The notes beneath the pieces are model-generated. The model was not told where the DNA came from, ran no database searches, and worked only from the letters and a program-made list of their open reading frames with translations. From Holophagae bacterium (GTDB lineage: Bacteria > Acidobacteriota > Thermoanaerobaculia > Thermoanaerobaculales > Thermoanaerobaculaceae), in assembly GCA_012516935.1 (NCBI GenBank), contig JAAYVZ010000287.1, positions 1 to 64,000 on the forward strand: DNA of 64,000 nucleotides, given 5' to 3'. Position numbers and translations under genes: made by a program. This document shows positions 1-8,790 of this stretch, piece by piece; position 1 is the first letter of the stretch; every line of letters starts with the position of its first letter.

Positions 1-570
1 ATCGAGTACCTGCGGCAACAGCACCGTCGTCGGGACAGCGCCGGTATGCCCACCGCCTTCGCCGCCCGCTATGCCAACGAGACAGAAGCTACCGCCCGCT
101 TCGCCCGCCGCTCGGCGCTGATGCTCTGGAAGACCACCACCGAGCTGGCTGCGGCCGACGGCGTGCGCGACTGCGGCAGCTACATGTACTACGCGTGGGA
201 CGAGGACGAGCACGTGCTGACGCGGGACGTGGACTGCCCGACCTCGCCGTGCGGCGACGCCGACGTCGATCCCAACCTCTTCCCGTTCCGCACCCAGCTC
301 GTGTCGTTCGATGCCGCCAACTTCGACCTCCCGGGGCGGTCGGGGTGGATTCTCCTGCTGCTGCCGCCGTCGTACCGTGGGTTCGTCGAGGACCCCTCGC
401 CCGGCCCGGCAACACCCACGACGATCCAGGGTGTCGCCGCCGTCCACCACGAGGTGACGCTCCCCGGGGGCACGGGCACCGCCTGGTCCGAGGCCGCGGT
501 GATGGGAAACGCCCACTGCGAACCGGCCCGCCCGCCCACCGCCCCGCGCCGCCGGCTCGGCAGCCGGTGA
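1..570 (+). CDS. Hypothetical protein, 5'-truncated
   Basis: The reading frame is open from the first base of the window to a TGA at 568-570, so only the C-terminal 189 residues or fewer are seen. An internal ATG at 46 is possible, but the upstream residues are equally plausible coding sequence. The visible part has several cysteines (CGSYMYY, CPTSPCGD), acidic stretches and a basic, proline-rich tail (about the last 20 residues). No family was recognised. It ends 11 bases before a candidate promoter for the hydrogenase-like operon, so it is probably not part of that operon. Confidence 0.45.
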   Translation: MEYLRQQHRRRDSAGMPTAFAARYANETEATARFARRSALMLWKTTTELAAADGVRDCGSYMYYAWDEDEHVLTRDVDCPTSPCGDADVDPNLFPFRTQLVSFDAANFDLPGRSGWILLLLPPSYRGFVEDPSPGPATPTTIQGVAAVHHEVTLPGGTGTAWSEAAVMGNAHCEPARPPTAPRRRLGSR

Positions 571-580
571 GCCCACTCGC

Positions 581-610
581 TTGACGGGGAGCCGCCCACC
601 GGGCTAGCGT
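581..610 (+). promoter_or_regulatory. Sigma-70-like promoter of the Ehr operon
   Basis: TTGACG (581-586) and TAGCGT (605-610) are separated by 18 bases. Transcription would start near 617, which places the GTG at 609 upstream of the transcript and favours the TTG at 642 as start of the first gene. Confidence 0.5.
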
Positions 611-641
611 GCGGCGCCCCCTGTGGGCGTGGGATACGCGA

Positions 642-1310
642 TTGGAGCTGACGGTCAAGGACGTGGCGCGGGCGCTGGCGATCGGTGAGGACGCCGTCTT
701 CGAGCTGGTGGACAGGCAGGGGCTGCCCGCCCAGCAGGTGGACGGTGGGCTGCGCGTCCACCGGGCCGAGCTGCTCGCCTGGGCGAACGCGCAGGGGCTG
801 GCGGTGGCGACGGAGCTGTTCGCGCCACCGGCGGCGGCGTTGCCGACGCTTTCAGCCGCGCTGGCGGCGGGTGGGGTCGTGCACGACCTGCCGGGGGACG
901 ACACCGCCTCGGTGCTGCACCACCTCGTGGCGGCAATGCCGCTGCCGGCACAGGCGGATCGCCAGCTCCTGTACTCGGTGCTGCTCGCCCGCGAGGCGTT
1001 GGGCTCGACCGGGATCGGCGACGGGATCGCCATCCCCCATCCGCGGAACCCGATCGTGCTGCACGTCGACCACCCGCTGGTGACGCTCTGCTTCCTGCGC
1101 CGGCCGGTAGATTTCAGCGCCCTGGACGGCAAGCCCGTGGTGGCCCTGTTCTCGCTCATCAGCTCGACGCCGAAGATGCACCTGCACCTGCTCTCGCGCC
1201 TGGCCTACGTGCTGCGCGACCCGGGATGCAAGGCGGCGATCGCCCGGCGGGCTGACGCGGCGGCGATCCTCGACGAGGTCCGGCGGGTCGAATCGGGGTT
1301 GGGAACGTGA
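642..1310 (+). CDS. Excisionase-type HTH plus PTS EIIA (fructose/PtsN-like) regulator
   Basis: A 222-residue two-domain protein. Residues 1-55 resemble a MerR/excisionase helix-turn-helix (ELTVKDVARAL, then GLPAQ and an arginine-rich wing). Residues about 80-215 resemble a PTS EIIA domain of the fructose/nitrogen type, with GIAIPHPRNP carrying the histidine that is phosphorylated in this family. The start is uncertain: TTG 642 begins exactly at the HTH domain, while GTG 609 would add 11 residues but lies inside the proposed -10 element. It is the first gene of the hydrogenase-4-like operon. I infer a regulator that reads PTS phosphorylation (energy state) and controls the membrane complex; no PTS partner is visible here. 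Confidence 0.75.
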   Translation: MELTVKDVARALAIGEDAVFELVDRQGLPAQQVDGGLRVHRAELLAWANAQGLAVATELFAPPAAALPTLSAALAAGGVVHDLPGDDTASVLHHLVAAMPLPAQADRQLLYSVLLAREALGSTGIGDGIAIPHPRNPIVLHVDHPLVTLCFLRRPVDFSALDGKPVVALFSLISSTPKMHLHLLSRLAYVLRDPGCKAAIARRADAAAILDEVRRVESGLGT

Positions 1311-1329
1311 GCGTCGGGAAAGGCGGCCG

Positions 1330-3309
1330 ATGACCCTGGTCCTGCTCGCGATCGGAGTGCTCGTGGCAACCGGGGTAGCTGCCCTGCCGGTGCGCTGCGG
1401 CACTCGAGCCGGCACGGTCACCGCAGCCGGTGCGGTCGGCGCGGCGACGCTGGTCGTGGGGCCGGCACTGCGGGCGATGCTGGGTGCGTCTCTACCTGGG
1501 ATCAAGCGCGTCTGGTCGGTGCCGCTGGGCACGTTCTCGCTCGGCATCGACGCGCTCACGGGTGTTTTCCTCCTGATCATCGTCACGATCGGCGCGCTGG
1601 GGGCCGTGTACGGGGTGCCCTATCTGACCCGAACCGCGCCGGGGCGGAGGTTGGGCGTGCCCTGGTGCATGTACAACCTGCTGCTGGCCAGCATGCTCGT
1701 GGTGGTCACCGCGCGCGATGGGGTGCTGTTCCTCGTGGCCTGGGAGGTGATGTCGCTGGCCTCGTTCTTTCTCGTGACCTTCGACGACCGCACGGAGGAG
1801 GTGCGCGAGGCGGGGTGGACGTACCTGCTGGCGACACATATCGGGACCGCCTTTTTGCTCGCGATGTTCCTGCTGATAGCTGAAGGCGGGCCGCTGAGCC
1901 TGGAGGCCCAGGTTGTCCGGCCGACACCACTCGCCAGCGTCGCGTTCGTGCTGGCGCTGGTCGGCTTCGGGACCAAGGCCGGGTTCTGGCCGCTGCACGT
2001 GTGGCTGCCGCAAGCCCATCCGGCGGCGCCGTCACACGTCTCGGCGGTGATGTCGGGGGTGATGCTGAAGATGGGCGTCTATGGGCTGCTGCGGGTGCTG
2101 CCGCTGCTCGGGCCGCCAGCGGTCTGGTGGGGATGGGTGCTGGTGGGCGTCGGCGCCGTCTCGGGTGTCGGCGGCGTGCTGTTCGCCCTCGCACAGCACG
2201 ACCTCAAGCGGTTGCTCGCCTACCACAGCGTGGAAAACCTGGGCCTCATCGCGCTCGGTCTCGGCCTGGGTACGCTGGGCCTGGCGAGCAACCTCCCGGT
2301 GATGGCAGCCCTGGGGTTCGCCGGCGCCCTCCTGCACGTGGTCAACCACGCTATCTTCAAGAGCCTGCTGTTCTTCGGAGCGGGTGCCGTGGTCGCGGCG
2401 ACGGGCACGAGGGACCTCGACCAGCTCGCCGGGTTGGGACGGCGGATGCCCGTCACCGCCCGGACGTTCCTGGTCGGGTCGGCGGCCATCTCGGGTCTCC
2501 CGCCGCTGAACGGATTCGTCTCCGAGCTGCTGATCTTCCTGGCGGCGCTGGCCGGTATCAGCGAGCGCACCGCGGGGGTGGTCGCTCCCGCCGCCGCCGT
2601 GCTCGCAGCGCTGGGCTTGATCGGCGGGCTGGCAGCGGCGTGCTTTGCCAAGGCCTACGGGGTGAGCTTCCTGGGTGAGCCGCGGCAACCGCTGGCAGCC
2701 CACGATCCGGCGCCGCCGATGCGCAGGGTGATGGTGCTGCTGGCGGCGCTGTGCGCGCTCATCGGCCTGGGAGGCGCCTGGGTGGTACCGGGCCTCACCG
2801 CCGCTGTGGCGACGCTGGTGAGGGTGCCATTTCTGGAGCTACAGCCCGTACTCGGCGGCGATGTCGGGCGGATCCTGGCCGCTGTCGGCGCGCTGGGTGC
2901 CTTTTTCTGGGTGTTGGTGCTGGTGCTGCTCCGGCTGCGCAAGGCGGTGCTGGGGGAACGGGAGGTGGGCGCGTCCCCGACCTGGGACTGCGGCTACGCC
3001 GCGCCCTCCCCGCGCATGCAGTACACCGCCTCCTCGTTCGCCCAGCCACTGGTCGAGCTGTTTCGCGGCGTGCTGCACACCCACCACGACGTCGCGCCGC
3101 CACATGGCATCTTCCCTCGCACGGCCCGGCTCGCCACCGAAACCCCGGAGGTCGTCGAGGTCGGGTTCTTGCGGCCACTTTTTGCCGCCATCGCTCGTCT
3201 CGCACAGCGTCTTCACGTCCTTCAGCACGGTCGCGTGCAGCTTTACGTGCTGTACCTCGCACTCGCCCTGCTGGCGCTGCTGGTATGGCAGCTCGGGGGG
3301 GGATGGTGA
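1330..3309 (+). CDS. hyfB: HyfB/NuoL-like antiporter subunit
   Basis: A 659-residue polytopic membrane protein of the Mrp/NuoL/HyfB family, the proton- or sodium-translocating subunit of group-4 hydrogenase-like complexes. The family core is clear: FLVAWEVMSLASFFL, GFGTKAGFWPLHVWLPQAHPAAP and HDLKRLLAYHSVENLG hold the charged residues of the ion channel. The C-terminus (about 540-659) is soluble-looking and contains WDCGYAAPSPRMQYTASSF, typical of HyfB. The stop overlaps the next start. A run of eight G (3295-3302) lies across the junction. Confidence 0.92.
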   Translation: MTLVLLAIGVLVATGVAALPVRCGTRAGTVTAAGAVGAATLVVGPALRAMLGASLPGIKRVWSVPLGTFSLGIDALTGVFLLIIVTIGALGAVYGVPYLTRTAPGRRLGVPWCMYNLLLASMLVVVTARDGVLFLVAWEVMSLASFFLVTFDDRTEEVREAGWTYLLATHIGTAFLLAMFLLIAEGGPLSLEAQVVRPTPLASVAFVLALVGFGTKAGFWPLHVWLPQAHPAAPSHVSAVMSGVMLKMGVYGLLRVLPLLGPPAVWWGWVLVGVGAVSGVGGVLFALAQHDLKRLLAYHSVENLGLIALGLGLGTLGLASNLPVMAALGFAGALLHVVNHAIFKSLLFFGAGAVVAATGTRDLDQLAGLGRRMPVTARTFLVGSAAISGLPPLNGFVSELLIFLAALAGISERTAGVVAPAAAVLAALGLIGGLAAACFAKAYGVSFLGEPRQPLAAHDPAPPMRRVMVLLAALCALIGLGGAWVVPGLTAAVATLVRVPFLELQPVLGGDVGRILAAVGALGAFFWVLVLVLLRLRKAVLGEREVGASPTWDCGYAAPSPRMQYTASSFAQPLVELFRGVLHTHHDVAPPHGIFPRTARLATETPEVVEVGFLRPLFAAIARLAQRLHVLQHGRVQLYVLYLALALLALLVWQLGGGW

Positions 3310-4211
3310 GCGCCTCGATCGTGGGTGTGCTCGCCGGCCTGATCCTGGCCCCGCTGCTCGGGGGGATCATCAACCGCGTCAAGGCGTTGTTCGCCGGCCG
3401 CAGCGGTCAACCGCTCCTGCAACCGTATCGCGATATCGCCAAGCTGCTGCGTAAGGGTGCGGTTTTTTCGACCACGACTGGCGAGATGTTCGGGGTCGGG
3501 CCGGCTATCGGCGTGGCCGCAGGGGTCGTTGGCCTCACGCTGCTGCCGCTGGGCGGGAGCCGGGCACCGGTGGCGTTCTCGGGCGACTTCCTGTTGCTTC
3601 TCGGCCTGCTGGCGCTGGCGCGTTTCTGCATCGTGTTGGCGGCACTCGATACCGGGTCGGCGTTCGAGGGCATGGGGGCGAGCCGCGAGGTCGCCTTCTC
3701 CGCCCTCGCCGAGCCAGCGATGCTGCTGGCGGTGGGAGCGCTCGTGCGGGCCACCGACGCGCAGTCGCTTTCGGCCGCCGTCGGTGCGGTATGGAAACAG
3801 GTGTGGCAGCCGTCGATGCCGGCGGCGGTGCTGGTGGCGGCAGCGCTGGCGGTGGTGCTGCTGTGCGAGAACGCTCGCATCCCGTTCGACGACCCCAACA
3901 CCCACCTCGAGCTGACGATGATCCACGAGGTGATGGTCCTCGACCATTCGGGCCCGGACTTCGGGCTCGTCCTCTACGGTGGAGCGCTCAAGCTGTGGAT
4001 CTTCTCGGCCCTGCTCGCCGGCGTGCTGGTGCCGGTGCGGTGTGGCTCACCGTGGCTCGATGCCGTTGCCACGGTGATCGGTACGTTCTGCGTTGCGGCG
4101 GGGGGGGGGGCGGTCGAGTCGACGATGGCCCGGCTGCGCCTCGTGCGGGTTCCGCAACTGCTGGTGGGGGCCGCGGTCATGGCGGCCCTGGCGGTGCTGC
4201 TGGTGAGGTGA
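3303..4211 (+). CDS. hyfC: HyfC/NuoH-like membrane subunit
   Basis: A 302-residue membrane protein of the NuoH/HycD/HyfC family, which anchors the hydrophilic arm to the ion-pumping arm. The N-terminal KALFAGRSGQPLLQPYRDIAKLLRKG and the loop CENARIPFDDPNTHLELTMI are diagnostic. ATG 3303 overlaps the hyfB stop (3307-3309) and is preceded by a G-run that can pair with 16S rRNA; GTG 3306 is the alternative. The coding sequence contains an 11-G homopolymer at 4100-4110, but the downstream frame (ESTMARLRLVRVPQLL) matches the family, so the assembled length is in frame. Confidence 0.92.
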   Translation: MVSASIVGVLAGLILAPLLGGIINRVKALFAGRSGQPLLQPYRDIAKLLRKGAVFSTTTGEMFGVGPAIGVAAGVVGLTLLPLGGSRAPVAFSGDFLLLLGLLALARFCIVLAALDTGSAFEGMGASREVAFSALAEPAMLLAVGALVRATDAQSLSAAVGAVWKQVWQPSMPAAVLVAAALAVVLLCENARIPFDDPNTHLELTMIHEVMVLDHSGPDFGLVLYGGALKLWIFSALLAGVLVPVRCGSPWLDAVATVIGTFCVAAGGGAVESTMARLRLVRVPQLLVGAAVMAALAVLLVR

Positions 4212-4858
4212 GCGTGGGCTGGGAGATCGACCCGATCTTGGTGACGCTGGTGCTCGTCAACCTCTTGCTGCTGGGGGGCAGCCGGCTGGTCACCTGCATC
4301 CGTCTGGTGGCGGTGCAGGGTGTGCTGCTGGGCATACTGGCGCTGCTGGTCCAGGTCGGGTGGTCGCCGACACGCGCGGTGCTGCTCGCCGGAGGGAGCG
4401 TGCTGCTCAAGGGCGTGGTGTTCCCACGCCTGCTATCGAGAGCGTTGCGGGGCGCCGAGATCCGCCGCGAGATGGAGCCCTACGTTGGCTACACGCCATC
4501 GGTGCTGCTCGGGCTTGCCATGCTGGCGCTCACGGTGTGGGTATCGTCACGCCTCACCCTGCCACTACCGGCCGCGTCGCATCTGCTGGTGCCGGTGGCG
4601 CTGTTCACGACCCTCACGGGGCTGTTTCTCATCGTCGCGCGGCGTAAGGCAATCACCCAGGTCTTGGGGTATCTCGTGCTCGAGAACGGCATCGTGACGT
4701 TCGGTATCGCCCTCTCGCACGAGGCCCCGTTGTCGGTCGAGCTGGGGGTGCTGCTCGACGTCTTCGTGGCCATCCTGGTGATGGGGATCATCGTCCACAA
4801 CATCCGCGAGGACTTCGACCACATCGACACCGACCGGCTGGCGAGCTTGAAGGACTGA
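4208..4858 (+). CDS. hyfE: HyfE-like membrane subunit
   Basis: A 216-residue protein with about six to seven hydrophobic helices, matching HyfE in length. The family relates to NuoK/MrpC with extra helices. The segment EMEPYVGYTPSVL and the C-terminal NIREDFDHIDTDRLASLKD agree with HyfE. The start GTG 4208 overlaps the hyfC stop (GTGA), with GTG 4214 as alternative. It lies between hyfC and hyfF in the usual hyf order. Confidence 0.9.
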   Translation: MSVGWEIDPILVTLVLVNLLLLGGSRLVTCIRLVAVQGVLLGILALLVQVGWSPTRAVLLAGGSVLLKGVVFPRLLSRALRGAEIRREMEPYVGYTPSVLLGLAMLALTVWVSSRLTLPLPAASHLLVPVALFTTLTGLFLIVARRKAITQVLGYLVLENGIVTFGIALSHEAPLSVELGVLLDVFVAILVMGIIVHNIREDFDHIDTDRLASLKD

Positions 4859-4860
4859 TC

Positions 4861-6348
4861 GTGCTCATCCTCCTCGCCCTCGCGCTCCCCACCCTGGCCG
4901 GTCTCGCGGCGTTCGTGGTGCGCGGCGACCGACTACGACGCTGGGTTCTCGTGGGGACGGCATGCGGGCACCTCGCGCTGGTGGCGGCGATGTGGGTTCG
5001 GCGGCCCCGCCCCTTGTGGGGCGACTGGCTGGTCATCGATGCTTTGGGGCTTTTGTTGCTGTCGATCACCAGCGTTCTTTTTGCGGTCGCGAGCGCTTAC
5101 GCCCTGGGCTACCTCGACCGCGAGGGCCACCAACCGCACCGCGACTTCGAAGAAGGCAAGCTGTTCTCGGACGCGCCCGAGGCGCGGTTCGTGGGCTGCC
5201 TGCTGCTCTTCCTCGCCTGCATGACGCTCGTCGCTTCGACTCAGCACATGGGGCTTTTGTGGGTCGCGATCGAGGCGACGACGCTGGCCTCCGCACCGTT
5301 GATCGCTTTCCACCGTCACCACCGTTCGCTCGAGGCGACGTGGAAGTACATCCTCATCTGTTCGGTCGGGATCGCTCTCGCGCTTTTGGGCACGTTCTTC
5401 GTCGCGGTCTCGGCGGCGCGGCCGGGTGGCGAGAGTTCGAGCATGCTGCTCGCCGACCTGATGAGCGAGGCGACCCGTCTGAACCGCGGGTGGCTCGAGG
5501 CCGGGTTCATTCTGCTGCTCGTAGGGTACGGTACCAAGATGGGGTTGGCGCCGCTGCACACCTGGCTGCCGGATGCCCACGCCGAGGCACCTTCGGTGGC
5601 CTCGGCGCTGCTTTCCGGGGCGCTGCTCAACTGCGCATTGCTGGGTATCCTGCGCAGCCAACAGCTTCTCACCGCCGCTGGCCTGGCACCGTTCGGGCAA
5701 CGCCTGCTGGTGGTCCTGGGGCTGGTGTCGATGGCCTGGGCCGCGGTGTTCGTCATTCGGCAGACCGACTTCAAGCGGCTCCTGGCCTACTCCTCGGTCG
5801 AGCACATGGGGATCGTGGCGCTGGGCGTGGGCCTCGGCGGTGCCGCCACCTTCGGCGCCTTGCTACAGGCTGTGAACCACTCGTTGGTCAAGGGGATGCT
5901 GTTCCTCGTCTCGGGCAACCTCCTGGCCGCCTATCGCAGCAAGTCGACGCGGGCGGTGCGGGGAGCGGTGCGCGCCCTGCCGGTGTCGGGCGTGCTTTGG
6001 GTGGCCGGCCTGTTCGCCATCACCGGCTCGCCACCGTTCGGGACGTTCTTGTCGGAGCTGGCAGTGCTCAAGGGCGCTATCGACGGCGGCCGCTGGTGGG
6101 TGGCCGCCGCCTACCTCGGGCTGCTGGCAGCGGTGTTCGCTGGGATGGGACGGATCATGCTGCGCATGGCCCAGGGCGAGCCGGGTGAAGGCGTCGTGCC
6201 GGCGCGGCGGGAGGCGTGGTCGGCGGTGCTGCCGCCTTTGATCCTGCTCGGGTTGGCCCTGATGCTCGGCGTGTGGGTGCCGCGCTGGCTCGCCGAGCTG
6301 ATCGCGTCCGCCGGGCAGGTGGTGGGAGGTGGACCGTGGCGGGTGTGA
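4861..6348 (+). CDS. hyfF: HyfF/NuoN-like antiporter subunit
   Basis: A 495-residue second antiporter-like subunit. Conserved features include GLLWVAIEATTLASAPLI, GYGTKMGLAPLHTWLPDAHAEAP and TDFKRLLAYSSVEHMG, the lysine- and histidine-containing helices of ion-translocating subunits. GTG 4861 follows the hyfE stop by two bases. With HyfB it gives the complex two pump modules. The end overlaps the start of hyfG by 13 bases, implying coupled translation. Confidence 0.92.
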   Translation: MLILLALALPTLAGLAAFVVRGDRLRRWVLVGTACGHLALVAAMWVRRPRPLWGDWLVIDALGLLLLSITSVLFAVASAYALGYLDREGHQPHRDFEEGKLFSDAPEARFVGCLLLFLACMTLVASTQHMGLLWVAIEATTLASAPLIAFHRHHRSLEATWKYILICSVGIALALLGTFFVAVSAARPGGESSSMLLADLMSEATRLNRGWLEAGFILLLVGYGTKMGLAPLHTWLPDAHAEAPSVASALLSGALLNCALLGILRSQQLLTAAGLAPFGQRLLVVLGLVSMAWAAVFVIRQTDFKRLLAYSSVEHMGIVALGVGLGGAATFGALLQAVNHSLVKGMLFLVSGNLLAAYRSKSTRAVRGAVRALPVSGVLWVAGLFAITGSPPFGTFLSELAVLKGAIDGGRWWVAAAYLGLLAAVFAGMGRIMLRMAQGEPGEGVVPARREAWSAVLPPLILLGLALMLGVWVPRWLAELIASAGQVVGGGPWRV

Positions 6349-7856
6349 GCTTGGCCGAGCTCCACAACGGCTTCTCCCTGCCGTCGTCCGAGGTGCCTCG
6401 CTGCGGGTGGGACGAGCTGTGCACCGAGATCTGCACGCACATCGGCAGTGGGGCCAGGCTCGCCGCCCTCGCCGGCCGGCCGGTCAACGACCGCCTCGAG
6501 GTGCTGGTGGTGCTGGTCCGTCCCGAGCACGGCACCCTCGCGCTCGGCCGCGCCGAGGTCGGGGCGCGCTTCGCGTCCCTCACACCTGCGTGCCCGGCGG
6601 CGCACATGTTCGAGCGGGAGCTGGCCGAGCAGTGGGGGGTGGTGCCGGATGGCCACCCCTGGCTCAAGCCCGTCCGCTTCCACCGCTCGTACCGGCCCGG
6701 CCACGATGCCTGGAGCCGGGCCGTCGACGATTCGATCCTTCCTTGCGTCACCGACTTCTTCCGCGTCGATGGGGAGGAGGTCCACGAGGTGGCTGTGGGG
6801 CCGGTGCACGCCGGTGTGATCGAGCCCGGGCACTTCCGCTTCCAGTGCCACGGCGAGCACGTCCTGCACCTCGAGATCGCCCTTGGCTACCAGCACCGAG
6901 GGGTCGAGCGGGCGCTGCTCGCCGCTGACCCCCGGCGCGCGATTCACCTCGCCGAGACGCTGGCTGGGGACTCGACGGTGGCGCACACCACGGCGCACTG
7001 CGTGGCGCTCGAGGCGCTCGGGGCCGGGCAGGCTCCACCTCGTGCCGAGGCGATTCGGGCGATCGCGCTCGAGCTCGAGCGGCTGGCCAACCATGTCGGC
7101 GACCTCGGCGCCTTGGCCGGTGACGTAGGGTTTCTACCGACGCAGTCGTTTTGCGGCCGCCTGCGCGGGGACCTCCTCAACCTGACCGCCTTGGTGTGCG
7201 GGAACCGCTTCGGCCGCAACCTCGTGCGCCCCGGGGGCGTGGCTTTCGACCTCGAGCCCGAGCGAGCGAGCGAGCTCGGAGCCCGGTTGCAGGAAATCCT
7301 CCAGGATGTGCGTGGGGCGCTGGAGCTGCTGTTCGAGTCCTCCTCGGTCCTGGTGCGCTTCGAGGGTACCGGCTCGGTGTCCAGCTCCCTCGCCACCGAG
7401 CTCGGTCTGGTGGGCGTGGCGGCACGGGCCTCGGGGCTGGAGCGCGATGTCCGCGCCGAGTTACCGGTCGGGATGTACCGTTTCGCCCAGGTGCCGGTAT
7501 CGACCTGGCACACCGGCGACGTCTTCGCCCGCGCCTGGGTGCGCTGGCTCGAGGTGCAGCGCTCCGCGGTGCTCGTGAGCGACCTCCTGGCAGCGCTCCC
7601 TACGGGAGGGCTGGCGACACGGTGCCCGGCGCCGAGAGGGGATCGGATCGCGGTCGCCATGGTCGAGGGGTGGCGTGGCGAGGTCTGTCACCTGGTCCAA
7701 ACCGACCCCGGTGGCCGCATCGCCACCTACAAGGTCGTGGATCCCTCGTTCCACAACTGGATGGGTCTGGCGATGGCGCTACGCAACCAGCAGATCTCGG
7801 ACTTCCCACTGTGCAACAAGAGCTTCAACCTCTCGTACTGTGGACACGACCTATGA
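6336..7856 (+). CDS. hyfG: HyfG/HycE-like large subunit lacking the Ni-Fe ligands
   Basis: A 506-residue fusion of a NuoC-like domain (about 1-150) and a NuoD/hydrogenase-large-subunit domain (about 165-506). The start GTG 6336 has GGAGG six bases upstream. YQHRGVER and ELERLANHVGDLG are typical of the large subunit. In true group-4 hydrogenases the first metal motif is C-G-I-C; here the aligned stretch (about 209-217) reads LAGDSTVAH, with Ala and Ser replacing both cysteines. The C-terminus ends NKSFNLSYCGHDL, without the distal C-x-x-C. It therefore cannot hold a Ni-Fe centre and matches the Ehr class. Its electron donor is unknown. Confidence 0.9.
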   Translation: MAGVSLAELHNGFSLPSSEVPRCGWDELCTEICTHIGSGARLAALAGRPVNDRLEVLVVLVRPEHGTLALGRAEVGARFASLTPACPAAHMFERELAEQWGVVPDGHPWLKPVRFHRSYRPGHDAWSRAVDDSILPCVTDFFRVDGEEVHEVAVGPVHAGVIEPGHFRFQCHGEHVLHLEIALGYQHRGVERALLAADPRRAIHLAETLAGDSTVAHTTAHCVALEALGAGQAPPRAEAIRAIALELERLANHVGDLGALAGDVGFLPTQSFCGRLRGDLLNLTALVCGNRFGRNLVRPGGVAFDLEPERASELGARLQEILQDVRGALELLFESSSVLVRFEGTGSVSSSLATELGLVGVAARASGLERDVRAELPVGMYRFAQVPVSTWHTGDVFARAWVRWLEVQRSAVLVSDLLAALPTGGLATRCPAPRGDRIAVAMVEGWRGEVCHLVQTDPGGRIATYKVVDPSFHNWMGLAMALRNQQISDFPLCNKSFNLSYCGHDL

Positions 7857-7950
7857 CGAAGGACGCGCAAGGGCAGACGCCGAGAGCCGAGCGCCGGCCG
7901 GACAGGTGCGGGGCCTTCGACCGTCGACGCTGGAGCGGTGGAGGTAGCCG

Positions 7951-8718
7951 ATGATCCGGGCGATCAGGGAGCGCTGGCGGCAGGGATACCGCACGATGCC
8001 CTACCCCGAGCAGCCGCCGGTCCTGCCCGACCGCGTCCTCGGGCGGCCGCATCTCGACCCCTCCCGCTGCCCGGCCGACTGCCACGCCTGTGGCGAGGTC
8101 TGTCCAACCGCGGCTGTGACCCGAAACGGCGGGCTCGCGCTCGATCTCGGACGATGCCTATTCTGCGCCGCCTGCTCGCGGGCCTGCCCGACCGGGGCGA
8201 TCGTCTGGAGCGGCGACTGGCGGATGGCCACCCGGACCCGGAAGGCAACGGTTGTACGAGGACGCGAGATCGAGCTGGCTGAAGCTCTCGACACCCGGCT
8301 GCGGCGGCTGCTCGGACGCTCGTTCAAGATTCGTCAGGTTTCCGCCGGTGGGTGCAACGCCTGCGAGGCCGATGTCAACGTGCTCTCGACCATTGGCTGG
8401 GACCTCGGACGGTTCGGCATTCAGCTCGTCGCCTCGCCCCGCCACGCCGACGCCCTGCTGGTGACCGGGCCAGTCCCGCGGAACATGCAGCTGGCATTGC
8501 AGAAGACGTACGACGCCACCCCGGCGCCCAAGCTCGTCATCGCCGTCGGCGCCTGCGCCATCGCCGGCGGGCCGTTCGCGGGCCACGAGGAGATCACCGG
8601 CGGCGCCGCGGCGACGCTGCCGGTGGACCTTTTCATCCCCGGCTGTCCACCCCACCCGGCCACCATTCTCGACGGCCTGCTGCGTCTGCTGGACCGGCTG
8701 CCGGCAGCCACTCGATGA
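7951..8718 (+). CDS. hyfI: Fused ferredoxin / NuoB-like subunit (HyfH-HyfI)
   Basis: A 255-residue iron-sulfur protein. Residues about 36-80 form a two-[4Fe-4S] ferredoxin domain (CPADCHACGEVCP and CLFCAACSRACP). Residues about 120-250 form a NuoB/HycG-like domain with four cysteines for the terminal [4Fe-4S] cluster: C135 and C138 (GGCNACE), C202 (GACAIAGGPF) and C232 (PGCPPHP). In E. coli these are two proteins, HyfH and HyfI. The cluster ligands are intact although the partner HyfG lost its metal site, so electron transfer is probably retained. GGAGG at about 7940 precedes the ATG. It is the last gene of the complex. Confidence 0.9.
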   Translation: MIRAIRERWRQGYRTMPYPEQPPVLPDRVLGRPHLDPSRCPADCHACGEVCPTAAVTRNGGLALDLGRCLFCAACSRACPTGAIVWSGDWRMATRTRKATVVRGREIELAEALDTRLRRLLGRSFKIRQVSAGGCNACEADVNVLSTIGWDLGRFGIQLVASPRHADALLVTGPVPRNMQLALQKTYDATPAPKLVIAVGACAIAGGPFAGHEEITGGAAATLPVDLFIPGCPPHPATILDGLLRLLDRLPAATR

Positions 8719-8748
8719 CGAAGCCCCAGTCCAGCCGTCCCGAAAGTC

Positions 8749-8777
8749 TTGCGGCCTTCGTGGTAAGCTGATACGAA
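8749..8777 (+). promoter_or_regulatory. Putative promoter of the DivIVA-type gene
   Basis: TTGCGG (8749-8754), 17 bases, then TACGAA (8772-8777), followed by GGAGGT just before ATG 8791. Confidence 0.4.
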
Positions 8778-8790
8778 GTGGAGGTCTGAC

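Noticed and set aside
6336-7856. Calling the complex a working Ni-Fe hydrogenase
   Set aside because: The sequence shows no C-x-x-C pair at either metal site of the large subunit.
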